Assembly: GCA_963839175.1 (NCBI GenBank)
Contig: CAWIUB010000021.1
Location: 57,077-121,076, forward strand
Length of the DNA: 64,000 bases
Direction of reading: 5' to 3'
Source of the DNA: CAWIUB01 sp963839175
Lineage (GTDB): Bacteria; Actinomycetota; Actinomycetes; Mycobacteriales; Jatrophihabitantaceae
This document shows, piece by piece, positions 43,052 to 52,175 of the stretch. The notes beneath the pieces were generated by a model, which was given only the letters and a program-made list of their open reading frames with translations, searched no databases and was not told the origin of the DNA. The position numbers were made by a program, and so were the translations under genes. Position 1 is the first letter of the stretch; every line of letters begins with the position of its first letter.

Positions 43052-43626
43052 ACCCCGCCCCCGACCGGCTGCCATGTGGACGCGACCCGCTGACTGTGGC
43101 CGACCACGCCCGGGCCGGGCATCTGGACGCACACGCCGGCAGCTGCCCCTATTGCGCCGCGGTGATCGCCGACGACGCGGTCCTCCGCCGCGCCGGTCGA
43201 GCACTGGCCGCCCAACCGGTTCAGCCCCCCGACAGTCTCCTTCCCGCGCTGATGCGCCGCGTCCGCGCCGAACTGCGCCCCAGCCGGCAACTGGCGATGC
43301 CCTCGCCGGCCGGCCCCGCCGCCGTTACCGAGCACGCCGTGGGCAACGCCTTGCGCTTCACCCTCGACAACCTCCCGGGCGTGCGGGTCCGCACCTCCCG
43401 GGTGGAGGACGCCACGCCGACCCCCGCCGGCAGAAAGCGCAGCGCCCAACCGGACCTGTCGGTGCACCTCAGTCTCAGCCTCGCCTACAACAGCGACATC
43501 ATCTCCACCACCGATCAGCTCCGCCGCAGAGTGATCGACGCCTGCGGGGAGCTGTTCGGGCTCCAGATCCAGCGAGTCAACCTCGCCGTTGTCGACGTCT
43601 ACCTCCCCGGCGGCGATGGTCGGTGA
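43042..43626 (+). CDS. Putative anti-sigma (ZAS motif) fused to an Asp23-like domain
   Basis: 194 residues. The N-terminus has LDAHAGSCPYCAAVIADDAV: H31-x3-C35-x2-C38, the zinc-binding pattern of ZAS anti-sigma domains. A proline-rich hinge (about 58-65) and helix follow. The C-terminal half, TEHAVGNALRFTLDNLPGVR through LSVHLSLSLAYNSDIISTTD and LFGLQIQRVNLAVVDVYLPG, has the order of an Asp23/Gls24 domain. No membrane helix is seen. The start lies 10 nt inside the sigma gene. I infer that it holds the sigma factor and is controlled through the Asp23 assembly; that is untested. Confidence 0.7.
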   Translation: MALNPAPDRLPCGRDPLTVADHARAGHLDAHAGSCPYCAAVIADDAVLRRAGRALAAQPVQPPDSLLPALMRRVRAELRPSRQLAMPSPAGPAAVTEHAVGNALRFTLDNLPGVRVRTSRVEDATPTPAGRKRSAQPDLSVHLSLSLAYNSDIISTTDQLRRRVIDACGELFGLQIQRVNLAVVDVYLPGGDGR

Positions 43627-44007
43627 GCAACACCCGATCCCACCCGCCCCCCGAGCAGCCCACGCTGGTCATCGACGATCTCGTCCTGGCCAAACTGGCC
43701 GCGCATCACGCCCGCTCGATCGACGGCGTGGCCCGACTGCAACCCGACTTGACACACAGCGTGACCGCCGCACGTCCGATCCGCCATCGGCGTCGCACAC
43801 GCCAACGACCAGGCAACCGACGGCGTCACCGTCGACAGCAGCCACAGCGCTCCGCTCATCAAGATCCGGTTCGTCGCCTACCACGACCACAGCGCCCTCG
43901 CCGTCGCCGAAGCCGTCCAACGCGGTGTGCTCGCCGCCATCAACCAGTACACCGGCATCACCCCGACAGTGTCCATCCTGGTCACCGACGTCGAACCCCA
44001 GTCCTGA
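43623..44007 (+). pseudogene. Asp23/Gls24 family gene with a +1 frameshift
   Basis: A GTG at 43623 overlaps the previous stop (GTGA). The first 50 codons give LVIDDLVLAKLAAHHARSID and GVARLQPDLTHSVTAA, a normal Asp23 opening. From about 43775 the match moves to the +1 frame: SAIGVAHANDQATDGVTVDS, IKIRFVAYHDHSALAVAEAV, GITPTVSILVTDVEPQS, stop at 44005-44007. One extra base near 43770-43780 would explain it. It may be a true mutation or a sequencing error. The unshifted frame runs on in Arg-rich nonsense. Confidence 0.75.
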
Positions 44008-44103
44008 CCAAGACCATTAGACTCACGTCGTGAGTTGTCGATAGGTTTCGAGCCGCGGGCAGCGCCCGCGGCCTAGTCGCCGACGTAGCCGGAGAGGTGG
44101 CTG

Positions 44104-44460
44104 GTGTTCGAGGCCGAGAACATACGCGACTGGCGCACGCATGACATCGTTGACGCGGCCGGAGCCAAGATCGGCACGCTCGAAGCGGTGTACTTCGACA
44201 CAGCGACCGACCAACCCAGCTTCGCTACCGTCAAAATCGGCATGATCGGCCGGCACCGGCTGGTGTTCGTGCCGCTGACCTCCGCGGTCGTCGCACCGCG
44301 TTACGTCAAGGTCGCCTACCGCAAAAAGCAAGTCGAACATGCCCCGTCAATCGACACCGACGGCGAACTCACCGCCGCGGACGAACCGGCCGTATTCGAA
44401 CACTATGAGCTGCCCTACCAGCCCGGCGCCACCGGCGAGCGCCGCCTCGCCAGACGCTGA
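44104..44460 (+). CDS. PRC-barrel domain protein
   Basis: 118 residues from a GTG with GGAGAGG upstream. The PRC-barrel core is ENIRDWRTHDIVDAAGAKIG, TLEAVYFDTATDQPSFATVK and RHRLVFVPLTSAVVAPRYVK, six beta strands that bind RNA or protein partners in other systems. The tail (YELPYQPGATGERRLARR) is the type found in stress-induced actinobacterial PRC proteins. It follows the sigma, anti-sigma and asp23 genes on the same strand and probably belongs to the same regulon. Confidence 0.85.
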   Translation: MFEAENIRDWRTHDIVDAAGAKIGTLEAVYFDTATDQPSFATVKIGMIGRHRLVFVPLTSAVVAPRYVKVAYRKKQVEHAPSIDTDGELTAADEPAVFEHYELPYQPGATGERRLARR

Positions 44461-44500
44461 GCGGCCGGCAACACTGTCCACAACCTAAGGAGGCGGCATC

Positions 44501-44671
44501 ATGCTCGCCCTGTTCCTGCTGCTCATCCTCCTCTGGGTCATCGCCGGCCTGATCGGCTTCGTGGTCCACGGCCTGTTCTGGCTGTTTGTGATCGCCTGCA
44601 TCCTATTCGTGGCCACGCTGATCGGCGGCGGTTTCCGCCACGGCCGCACCTCGGCGCGACCCCATCGCTGA
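44501..44671 (+). CDS. Small hydrophobic membrane protein (56 aa)
   Basis: ATG at 44501 with a perfect AAGGAGG 7 nt upstream; stop TGA 44669-44671. The product is two membrane helices (LALFLLLILLWVIAGLIGFV, then WLFVIACILFVATLIGGG) and a short basic tail. The pattern is that of Lmo0937/DUF5670-like stress membrane peptides. It lies 40 nt after the PRC-barrel gene. The strong ribosome-binding site supports a real gene despite its size. Confidence 0.75.
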   Translation: MLALFLLLILLWVIAGLIGFVVHGLFWLFVIACILFVATLIGGGFRHGRTSARPHR

Positions 44672-44765
44672 TCGGCTACTTGAACGGTCGGGAGTCCACC
44701 GACCTCGATGCGATGCAGGCAGGCGGAACGCAGCGACCGTGGCCAGCAAAGCGCCTCGCGATGAC

Positions 44766-46234
44766 GGCTCTTCAATATTGAGCGGGCAGAGCTATTGAAG
44801 TCGCTGTCGCTGCCCGCTGGGTGCGGGTGCAGTGGAACCGTATCCTGCGATGGCTGTTGGCTGTATTTCGGAAGCCGCAGGCCGAGCGTTTTTACCTGCT
44901 TGACGAGCCGGTTGACGCCCTCGGCTCTGGCGTTCGTGATGCCGGTGCTGAGGAATGCCTCGATGGCGGGCCACCACGTTTCGACGGTGGCCGCGAGGGT
45001 GTGCAGTTCGTCGATGTCGGCAGCGGCGCACCAGCGGTAGAACACGTCGAGACGGTGACGGAGCTGGTCGCGGTGCGCACCGGTCCGGGCGAGGGCCAGC
45101 AGCGCGCGAAGCTCCTCCCTCGCGATCCACTCGGTGAGGATCTGAGCCGACGGGTCGGCGTCGATCAAGGCGTTCCACATCGCCGCGAAGGCCTTCTCGG
45201 ATAGGCGTTCGCGTGCGCACAGCAGCCGGCACCCACGCCGGGTCGACCTTGCGACCGGGGCGGCCCTGTTGCTGCCAGGTCACACGGCGCCGCACCTTGC
45301 TCAGCGCATCGTTGGCCAGCTTGACCAGATGGAAGTGATCGACCACGACTGTGGCGTTGGGCAGCAACCGGGTGCCATCCTCGCGCAGACTGGTGACGGC
45401 GTGCGCGTACGGCGCGGCGGGGTCGATCGCCACGTAACGGATGGCTTCGCGGAAGGCCGGAGTGCGGGCCTCGAGCCAAGCCACCATGCAGCGGCTGGTA
45501 CGACCTTCGACCTGCCCAAGCAGCCCCTGATCACCGGCAAGGTCAACGAAGCCGGTGTCCCACGAATCGACGCGTACCCATCGCTTGTCCTCGGTGCCGA
45601 AGCGCCAACGGACGCGGCCTCGCCGGGTCTCGTCGATCCCGAGCACCGCAGTGGGTTCCGGCTCGCCGCCAGCCGCCTCCGCGGCCGCCACGACCGCCTT
45701 GTGCGCGGTCGGCCAGGACACCCCGAAGCTGTCCGCGACCTCGGCCACCGACCGGCAGGCATCCCCGACGGCCGCGGCGATCGCACGCCGCAGCCGCCCC
45801 GTCGTGCGCGCGCGGCGGAATCTCCGCGATCGCTTCGGTAAACGACTTCCTCGAGCACGCCGGCTTGTGGCAGCGCCACCGCCGCTTGTGCCACACGACC
45901 GCCAGGTCCCCTTCCCCGTAAGGGATATCGCGCGGTGTCGTGGTCACCTACTGCTTCACCGATGTGGCGACCACACCGCAGCTCGGGCACCCGGCCGCCG
46001 CCGTATCCTCGGCCGTCTCCACGTGCACGACACGGCCGCCATGCTCATCCTGCTCGACACGCCGCACCCGCACTCCGGACAGTCCGAACAACACCGTCGT
46101 AGCGTTACTCAAGCCCGTGGCCTCTCGTCTGCTGCGTTGCAGCAGCCAGACTTCAACAGGTCACGGGCCCTTCAGCTCAGGCGCGCCGAGAAGGCCACGA
46201 ACCAGCCGGTTGCCCAGTCAAGATCGAAGAGCCG
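44766..46234. mobile_element. Decayed ISL3-family insertion sequence
   Basis: Ends match as imperfect inverted repeats GGCTCTTCAATATTGA (44766) and GGCTCTTCGATCTTGA read from 46234 on the other strand; GGCTCTTC is typical of ISL3 elements. The flanking 8 bp do not match, so the target duplication is lost or one end has moved. About 1.47 kb, containing a broken transposase gene. Confidence 0.65.
44790..46140 (-). pseudogene. ISL3-family transposase, frameshifted
   Basis: Pieces in order on the minus strand: TTVLFGLSGVRVRRVEQDEH with AGCPSCGVVATSVKQ followed by an in-frame TAG; RDIPYGEGDLAVVWHKRRWR (zinc-finger end, with CHKPACSRKSF); VADSFGVSWPTAHKAVVAAA, VLGIDETRRGRVRWRFGTED (DDE Asp), LPNATVVVDHFHLVKLANDA; then in another frame FAAMWNALIDADPSAQ-type sequence, ELRALLALARTGAHRDQL and EAFLSTGITNARAEGVNRLV. 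One stop and at least two frameshifts inactivate it. Confidence 0.85.
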
Positions 46235-46847
46235 GTTTGTCGTCGTGCCGCGACGAACGAGCAGGGCAGGGACGCAACGCCGAGACAAGTCCGGTGCCGT
46301 CGTAACAGGGCATCGATTTGTTTGGTCAATTTCACGCACGGGTTGATCACCGCACTTTGAGGCCGCCCAGGGGCACGCGCTTGCCGGTATGGCTTGAGCC
46401 GGGTTTTCGCCGAGGGCTTGCACGAGCCAAAAGCGCGGCCCTGCCAGCAGGCGAGCGTTCTCCTCGCCTTGCCGGGCGCCGCAAGCAGAGGGTCGTCACA
46501 GTCCCTGAGCGTGCCCCGCGCGGGAAATACGCAGATCTTTGGTCATCGCAATCAGACCGCTGATAGCGCAGGTCAGGGCGCTGCCGGACACAATCGATCG
46601 ACGCTCTTGAAGACCGCTACCCGCAGCTTCAGCTATCCCCCGAACTCGGGCGGCGCGGCGAGGCCGCTCGCGGTAGTCGTTGCGGAGGAGTTCCGACGGC
46701 TCCTTCGACGGTATCGGCCTGCAGGGTCTCACCGTCATGGAGGCGGGCGGCGCGCAGGATCCGGAGGCTGCTGTGACCGCACGAAACGCCTGCCGGCGGG
46801 ATGATGAACGAATCTGAAACCGCAGGGAAACGGGCGGTGGTGAGAGG
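46235..46847. other. Gene-free stretch
   Basis: About 610 nt between the ISL3 remnant and the SulP fragment. Open frames are short and mutually overlapping, with no recognisable domain. No promoter or RNA gene was identified. Confidence 0.3.
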
Positions 46848-47925
46848 TTGCCGGAGTCGCGTGGGGGCCGCCAGCGAGGATGGCTGCGGGCGCTGCCCGC
46901 GATGCGGGGGCTGCTGCCCATCGACCGGTCCCGGGTACCCGCGGATGTGCTCGCCGGCATGACGCTGGCCGCCTTGGGCATCCCCGAGGTTCTCGGGTAC
47001 GCGAAGATCGCCGGGATGCCGGTGGTGACCGGCCTGTACACGATGCTGCTGCCGATGGCCGTGTTCGCCGTCCTCGGTTCGTCGCGCCACCTCGTGGTGG
47101 CCGCGGATTCCGCTACCGCCGTCATACTCGCCGCCGCGCTTACCGGTCTCGCGGTGGCCGGGTCGCAGCGATACGTCCGGCTGGCCGGGCTCGCGGCCCT
47201 GCTGGCCGGGGCGATGCTGCTGCTTGCCCGGCTGGCCAGGCTAGGGTTCCTGGCGAATTTCCTTTCCCGCACCGTGCTGGTCGGGTTCCTTACTGGCGTC
47301 GGTATCCAGGTGGCTGCCGGCCAGCTGCCTGACATGCTCGGGGTAACCGCGGCGGGCAAACAGACCCCGGCCAGGCTCCTGGACACGGTGCGCGCGCTCC
47401 CGCACATAGAAGGGGCAGACGTGGCAGTGTCGGCCGGGGTCATCCTGGTCGTGCTCGCGGCGCGCAAGATCACCCGCAGGATCCCGGGGCCGTCCCGGGC
47501 CGCGGATCTGGCCAGCCACGGCGTGGCCGTAGTCGGGCCGGTCCCGCGCGGGCTTCCGAGCCTGGGGCTGCCGGCCTTGGGCTGGCAGGACGCCGCCGCG
47601 CTGCTCGGCGCCACGGCGTCGATGTTCGTGGTCATCCTGGCACAGAGCGCGGCCACCTCGCGTGCCTACGCCGTGAAGTACGAGGAGCCGTTCAGCGAAG
47701 ACACCGACCTGGTCGGCTTGGGCGCAGCCAATACCGTCGCCGCATTGTCCGGTACGTTCGTCGTCAACGGGAGCCCGACCAAGGTGCAGATGGTCGACAG
47801 CGCGGGCGGGCGCAGCCAGCTGGCCCAGCTCACCACCGCCGCGGTGGTCCTCATTGTCCTTTTGCTGCTCACCGGGCCGCTCGCCTACCTGCCGGATGCC
47901 GCGCTGATTGACGTCGATGGTCACT
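46848..47925 (+). pseudogene. SulP-type anion transporter, C-terminally truncated
   Basis: TTG at 46848 or ATG 46902 begins a SulP protein: RSRVPADVLAGMTLAALGIP, EVLGYAKIAGMPVVTGLYTM, FAVLGSSRHLVVAADSATAV, FLSRTVLVGFLTGVGIQVAA, TSRAYAVKYEEPFSEDTDLV, GLGAANTVAALSGTFVVNGS and a last helix ending GPLAYLPDAAL. Normal SulP proteins then have more helices and a cytoplasmic STAS domain; these are gone. The frame continues to 48815 by reading the antisense of a monooxygenase remnant, giving a chimeric 655-residue product. A deletion junction near 47925-47950 is inferred. A sulfate or bicarbonate transporter originally. Confidence 0.75.
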
Positions 47926-47954
47926 GCGGCCCGACCTTCCCGTCGGACGTCAGG

Positions 47955-48823
47955 CTACGAGGCACGCGGCCTGTTGTCAGCAGGGATACCTGGCCCAATC
48001 CGGCGATCCGGCAGCGTCTGCAGGTAGTCCACCTCGTCGCTCATCGCGGAGCTCACCCGGCGGAGCAGCGTCTGCACCCCGTCCACGTCCCAGTCGTACC
48101 GCGCAACGCCCTTCGTGGCCGCGAAGAACTCGCTGGACAACCGCTCTCGCGTCGCTTGGTACCGCGCCAAGGCGACTGCCTCGGGCAGCCCGCCGGCCTG
48201 CGACTTGAGGATCTCGCCGGCGAGCAGTTCGGCGTCACGCATCGCGTCGGTCGTGCCGTGGGTCGTGATCGGGCCTTTGAAGTAGCCGGCATCGCCGACC
48301 AGCGCCCATCCCGGTCCCCAGGACCGGTGGACGTGACCGGGCACACCGCCCCAGCCGCGCACCCGACCTGCTGGCGTTGCAACGCCCACCCGGTCGAACA
48401 GCGCGGGAGCTGCTCGGGTGAGGAGCGTGGAGAACGCGTGCTCGGTGCCCGCCCGGCGCAGGGCGCCCATCCGCTGCCGGGTTGTGCTGACGAACACGCA
48501 GGTGTCCCCGTCGTTGGTGGGGATCAAGCCGGCGGCGGCACCGTCGCCGTACGCCCATTCGTACCCGTCGGCCAACAGGCCGCTGACGTAGCGGTAGAGC
48601 ACCGCCGAGGACGACCTGCCCTGCCTGACAACGGGGCGCCCGGACCAGCCCGGCCACGGTCGAGCGGACGCCGTCCGCGCCGACCGTCACCGACGCGGGG
48701 AGTTCGACCGCGCGTCCGCCGCGGCCCACCGCGTGAACGCCGCGCATCCGGCCCCCCTCGTCACGCCGTAGTGGACGCGCCGGCGACGCGGCCGCCCACG
48801 ACCACGACGTGGTAGCCGTTCAT
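47955..48823 (-). pseudogene. FAD-dependent monooxygenase with internal deletion
   Basis: ATG 48823 begins MNGYHVVVVGGRVAGASTTA, an FAD GxGxxG-like start, and then a TGA. The sequence resumes as GGRAVELPASVTVGADGVRS, RQRMGALRRAGTEHAF-type, and SWGPGWALVGDAGYFKGPIT (the GDA FAD motif), TTHGTTDAMRDAELLAGEIL. A middle section (about 100 residues) is missing and the frame changes once. Resembles a PHBH-type/geranylgeranyl-reductase-like oxygenase. Its start overlaps the stop of the intact neighbour by 4 nt (ATGA), showing they were once one operon. Confidence 0.75.
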
Positions 48824-50103
48824 GCCGCCGGCTGCTGGTTCGCCGTCTCACCGGCAACACGGCCGATCAGGTGACCCACGACCGCCTCGGCGTCGTGCCG
48901 GGCACCGTCGATGAACCCCGAGTCTCGGCGGTGCTGGAACCGTTGGCCGACTACGTACACCCCAGGCGCGGCCGTGACGCCGCGGTATTGCTCGATGCTT
49001 CCGTCCGGTGCAGTCACCGGCAGCCGAAGCCAGGGGTGGTGCGGTCGGTGGCCGGTGGCGAGCAGCACGGTGCGGATCCGCTCGGCGCGCAGGTCCAGCC
49101 ATGCGGGAGCGGAAGGAACGTCGACAGCGCGAGGTCGCACCGAAGGCGACACCTCGCCGCCGAGTCCGGTCCGCTCGACATGATCGTCGACGGTGTCGAG
49201 GAAGCGGTGCATCCGCCGATCGGCGGCCGCGACCCGGTCCGGGAGGTCGTCGCGGAATGTAGCCCTGCCGGCGATGACCCGCTCGAGCCGCCCGGCGAGC
49301 CGGACGCCGCCCGCCTGCAGCGCGGCCAGGTCCAGGTTCTGGGTGAGCAGCTCGGGGTCGTTGCGGCCGACCAGCTGCAGGGATGTCTCCCGACGCGCTG
49401 CCGAGGCGTCCGGTACGTCGTCGATTGTGCGGGCCAGCCGGCCGGTGCTCTCCAGCCAGCAGAAGATGTCCAGTCCGCGGTAACGGCGCGGCATCCTGGT
49501 GTGCCGCCCGACGGCGAGGGCGACCGGACGGCCCGCTTGGGCGAGTTCGTCGGCTATCTGCACGCCCGACGACGACGCGCCGACGACCAGGACGCCCCCG
49601 GCCGCCAGCTGTGCCGGGTTGCGGTACTGCGCGGCGGTGACCACCTCCACCGGCCCGAGGTCGCCGGTCTGTACAGCGGAAGGCAGCTGCGGGGTGCCGT
49701 GCGGGCCGGTCGCGACTACGACGTGGCGGGTGCGCCAGGTCCCCCGGTCCGTGACGACCAGGTACGGATGACCGCACGCCCGCGGCGCGAAGGATGTCTC
49801 CTCGACGTTCGCCGACTCGACGACCGGAGCGTCGAACGACATGGCGTAGCGGTCGAGAAGGCTCACGAAGTCGCCGGCACTCGAGTACCCCTCCGGGGTG
49901 GGCGGGCGGAACTGCAGGCCAGGAAGCCTGGTCATCCAATTAGGGGTCAGCAGGTGCAGGGAGTCCCACCGTTCGGCGCGCCAGCGCTCACCGACCCGGC
50001 CGCGTTCCAGCACGACGTGCTCGTGTCTGGCGGCGGACAGCAGCCTGCTCACGGCCAGGCCGGCGTGACCGGCGCCGACCACGACGGTGTCTATGTGGGT
50101 CAT
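48820..50103 (-). CDS. FAD/NAD(P)-dependent flavin monooxygenase (CzcO/BVMO-like)
   Basis: 427 residues. FAD-binding VVVGAGHAGLAVSRLLSAAR opens the protein; NAD(P)-binding VLVVGASSSGVQIADELAQA is central; LLATGHRPHHPWLRLPV and YVVGQRFQHRRDSGFIDGAR close it. The order FAD-Rossmann, NADPH-Rossmann, ATG motif matches class B flavoprotein monooxygenases. The substrate is unknown. It was followed by a second FAD monooxygenase, now broken, so the pair once served an oxidative pathway. Confidence 0.85.
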   Translation of the reverse strand: MTHIDTVVVGAGHAGLAVSRLLSAARHEHVVLERGRVGERWRAERWDSLHLLTPNWMTRLPGLQFRPPTPEGYSSAGDFVSLLDRYAMSFDAPVVESANVEETSFAPRACGHPYLVVTDRGTWRTRHVVVATGPHGTPQLPSAVQTGDLGPVEVVTAAQYRNPAQLAAGGVLVVGASSSGVQIADELAQAGRPVALAVGRHTRMPRRYRGLDIFCWLESTGRLARTIDDVPDASAARRETSLQLVGRNDPELLTQNLDLAALQAGGVRLAGRLERVIAGRATFRDDLPDRVAAADRRMHRFLDTVDDHVERTGLGGEVSPSVRPRAVDVPSAPAWLDLRAERIRTVLLATGHRPHHPWLRLPVTAPDGSIEQYRGVTAAPGVYVVGQRFQHRRDSGFIDGARHDAEAVVGHLIGRVAGETANQQPAA

Positions 50104-50382
50104 GGCGCTCTCTCTCGGTTCTCAGTGGTGTCCAGGCCCAGCCGGTCCCCGGGACGAGTGGTGGACCGATCAGCCGGTGACCACGTCGATGACGACGGGC
50201 GTCGGTCTGGTGAGCGCGTCGTCCACGGCCAAGCGCCTGCGGGACTGTTCGACGAGCCACAACAACCCGACCGAGCAAGCTGCCCGACTACACAACGACG
50301 AGCTGCGGGCCACGGCGGCCGCGCGTCCGGAGCGGCTGATGGCTAGGAGCAACGGGCCAACAGCGCCAAGTTAGCACACGGT

Positions 50383-50518
50383 GAAATCGACACCCATTCG
50401 GATCGCCGACGCTGGCTGGCGCTGGGGCTAATTGTCGCGGCGCAGTTCATGGTCGTCCTTAACGTGGCGATCGTGAACGTGGCGCTGCCGTCGATCAAGG
50501 ACGATCTCGGCTTTTCGC
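50383..50518 (+). pseudogene. N-terminal scrap of an MFS transporter
   Basis: DRRRWLALGLIVAAQFMVVL then NVAIVNVALPSIKDDLGFSH is the first membrane helix and motif D1-like loop of a DHA2-type drug/H+ antiporter. It ends abruptly at 50518, where another gene fragment begins. Only about 45 residues remain. Confidence 0.75.
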
Positions 50519-50902
50519 ATGACCACAATCGACACGAAGGCCGGCCGACGAGGCGAGACTCGAGGCGTTCGTCGGGCAGGCGGTCGTCGACATGGGCGCG
50601 GCTACTCGGGGCTGCTGTTGCATCTGTACAAGGCGATGGCAGGCGCCGGCCCGATCACCTCGTCAACGCTGGCGGCACGGACCGGCACGACGGAGCGAAA
50701 CCCGAACCCGGTCGGGCGAACCTTCTATTGCTTCTCCACCGTCGTTTGTACGCCTGCGTCGCTGGCGCAAGAGGTCGGCCTGGGGCTCGGCGCACAGGCC
50801 GGTGAATCCCGACTGGCCGACGTGCTGCGCGAGGCCGGGTTCTCGCACGTGCGCCGGGCGACCGAGACTCCGTTCAACCTCGTCCTGAAGGCCAGACCAT
50901 AG
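50519..50902 (+). pseudogene. SAM-methyltransferase with large internal deletion
   Basis: ATG 50519 starts MTTIDTKAG; one frame away the bases read DEARLEAFVGQAVVDMGAAT, then LLLHLYKAMAGAGPITSSTL and AARTGTTERNPNP. The text then jumps to TFYCFSTVVCTPASLAQEVG, LGLGAQAGESRLADVLREAG and FSHVRRATETPFNLVLKARP. These are the start and end of an Rv2258c-type methyltransferase with the SAM-binding core removed and one frameshift. Confidence 0.75.
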
Positions 50903-51866
50903 GCGTCGCACCCATCGCGGCCAGCGCGGACTCACCCCGCACGCGTTCCGCCCCGCCGATGAGAACCAGCGTTCGGGCCCACTGGTAGCGGCACCCGGCG
51001 GCCTGCAGGGCGGCAGCCGCCGGGACCAGCCCGTCGCGGTCGCCGGCCAGGGCCGCTGCCCGGTCCACGATGGCGGCGGCGATCGGATTGTCCAGCGTCA
51101 CTCGCCGTGCGCAGAGGATGCGGGCGACGGCGTCCTCATGACCGGTGAGCACCGCCGCCTCGGCCCACAGCGCGGCGTACCACGGTCGCCACATCCCATT
51201 GTGCCAAGACCGGAACTGCTCGGGCGGTGTGTGCAGGTGCTGCATCGCCCGCTCCGGCAGGCCCCGGAGCAGCAGCAGCATGTCGTCGAAGAACTCGCCG
51301 AAGTGGATCTCTGACACTGGCCGTCCTGGCGTCGCCAGGGCGTCGACGATGTCCAGCCAGGTAGCCCGGGCGGCGTCGTCCCCGCGTAGCCCGTGGACGG
51401 TCGCCGCCGCGTAGGCGGCGCGGCTGAGGTCGCCGGTGCGTGGCCGTCCCGCCCGCTCCCATCCCTCACGGAACCGCTCGCTCAGGGCGACCGCCTCGTC
51501 CCAGTCGCCTGCAAGCGCGGCCACGACGATCAGCCGTGCAGTAGCCAGGTGACCCTCCTCACGGTAGAAGGGCAGGTCCCGGACCCGCTCGGCAAGGTCT
51601 CTCGCGGCAGGCAGGTCGCCCGCAGCTACCGCGCACTCGGTGGCCATGATGAACGCATCGGCGAGCTCCAGCCCGGACACGGCCGTCACTCGCATCGGGG
51701 CCAGCAGCTCGGTGCGCCGCAATGCGCTGGCCACCGCGGCTCGGACCTCGCCGCGTGCCAGCTGGACGGCGGTGAGCTGGTCCAGCGCGGCGCTCTCGGT
51801 CAGCGGATCGCCGGCTCGGTGGGCTAGCGTGATCGCGCGCTCGGTGAGCTCGGCGGTGACCGGCTA
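50874..51866 (-). pseudogene. Helical-repeat C-terminal part of a large regulator
   Basis: Open from a stop at 51866 to a TGA at 50874 with no good start (a GTG or TTG at 51734 gives 286 residues). The sequence is regular helical hairpins (TERAITLAHRAGDPLTESAA, AAGDLPAARDLAERVRDLPF, AALAGDWDEAVALSERFREG), typical of the tetratricopeptide-like end of LuxR/adenylate-cyclase-type ATPase regulators. The ATPase domain is missing upstream and the C-terminal DNA-binding domain is missing downstream, where it runs 29 nt into the antisense of the methyltransferase remnant. A truncated remnant. Confidence 0.55.
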
Positions 51867-52175
51867 GGCGCCGAGGTTGGCATCGGAACCGTTGCGGTCG
51901 TTGTCAGCGTCGGACCAGCCACGCATTGGCTCCGCGCACGCCCGCGCTCGCGTCCATTGAACGCGCGATCGGCGGCATAGCGGATGTTCAGGCGGCCTCG
52001 ACGGTGAACACAGACGTGACTCCGCGAGCTACAGCTCGCTCCGGATAACAGAGCTCAAACTTCTGCACCGTGCCCAGTACAGCTCCGCCAAGTCGTCCCA
52101 AAAAAGCAGCTGCGCACCGACGACCTCCGCACCTGGAGTTAGCGGCTCCCCCGAAGTGGTCGAGATCAAAACGCC
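51867..52175. other. Short region split by the ISAs1 element; possible broken small gene
   Basis: If the ISAs1 element and one 12-bp repeat are removed, a minus-strand frame starts MPDQRSDDFAGRFDLDHFGG (ATG at about 53567) and ends at 51988 after TSVFTVEAA, about 85 residues in total. No family is recognised and no ribosome-binding site is seen, so it may be chance. Confidence 0.25.

Noticed and set aside
43074..44033. 319-codon Arg-rich frame overlapping the Asp23 genes
   Set aside because: Mostly an out-of-frame reading of the ZAS-Asp23 gene and the second half of the frameshifted asp23.
46848..48815. Single 655-residue protein
   Set aside because: Only the first 360 residues are SulP; the rest is the antisense of a monooxygenase, so it is treated as a truncation with readthrough.
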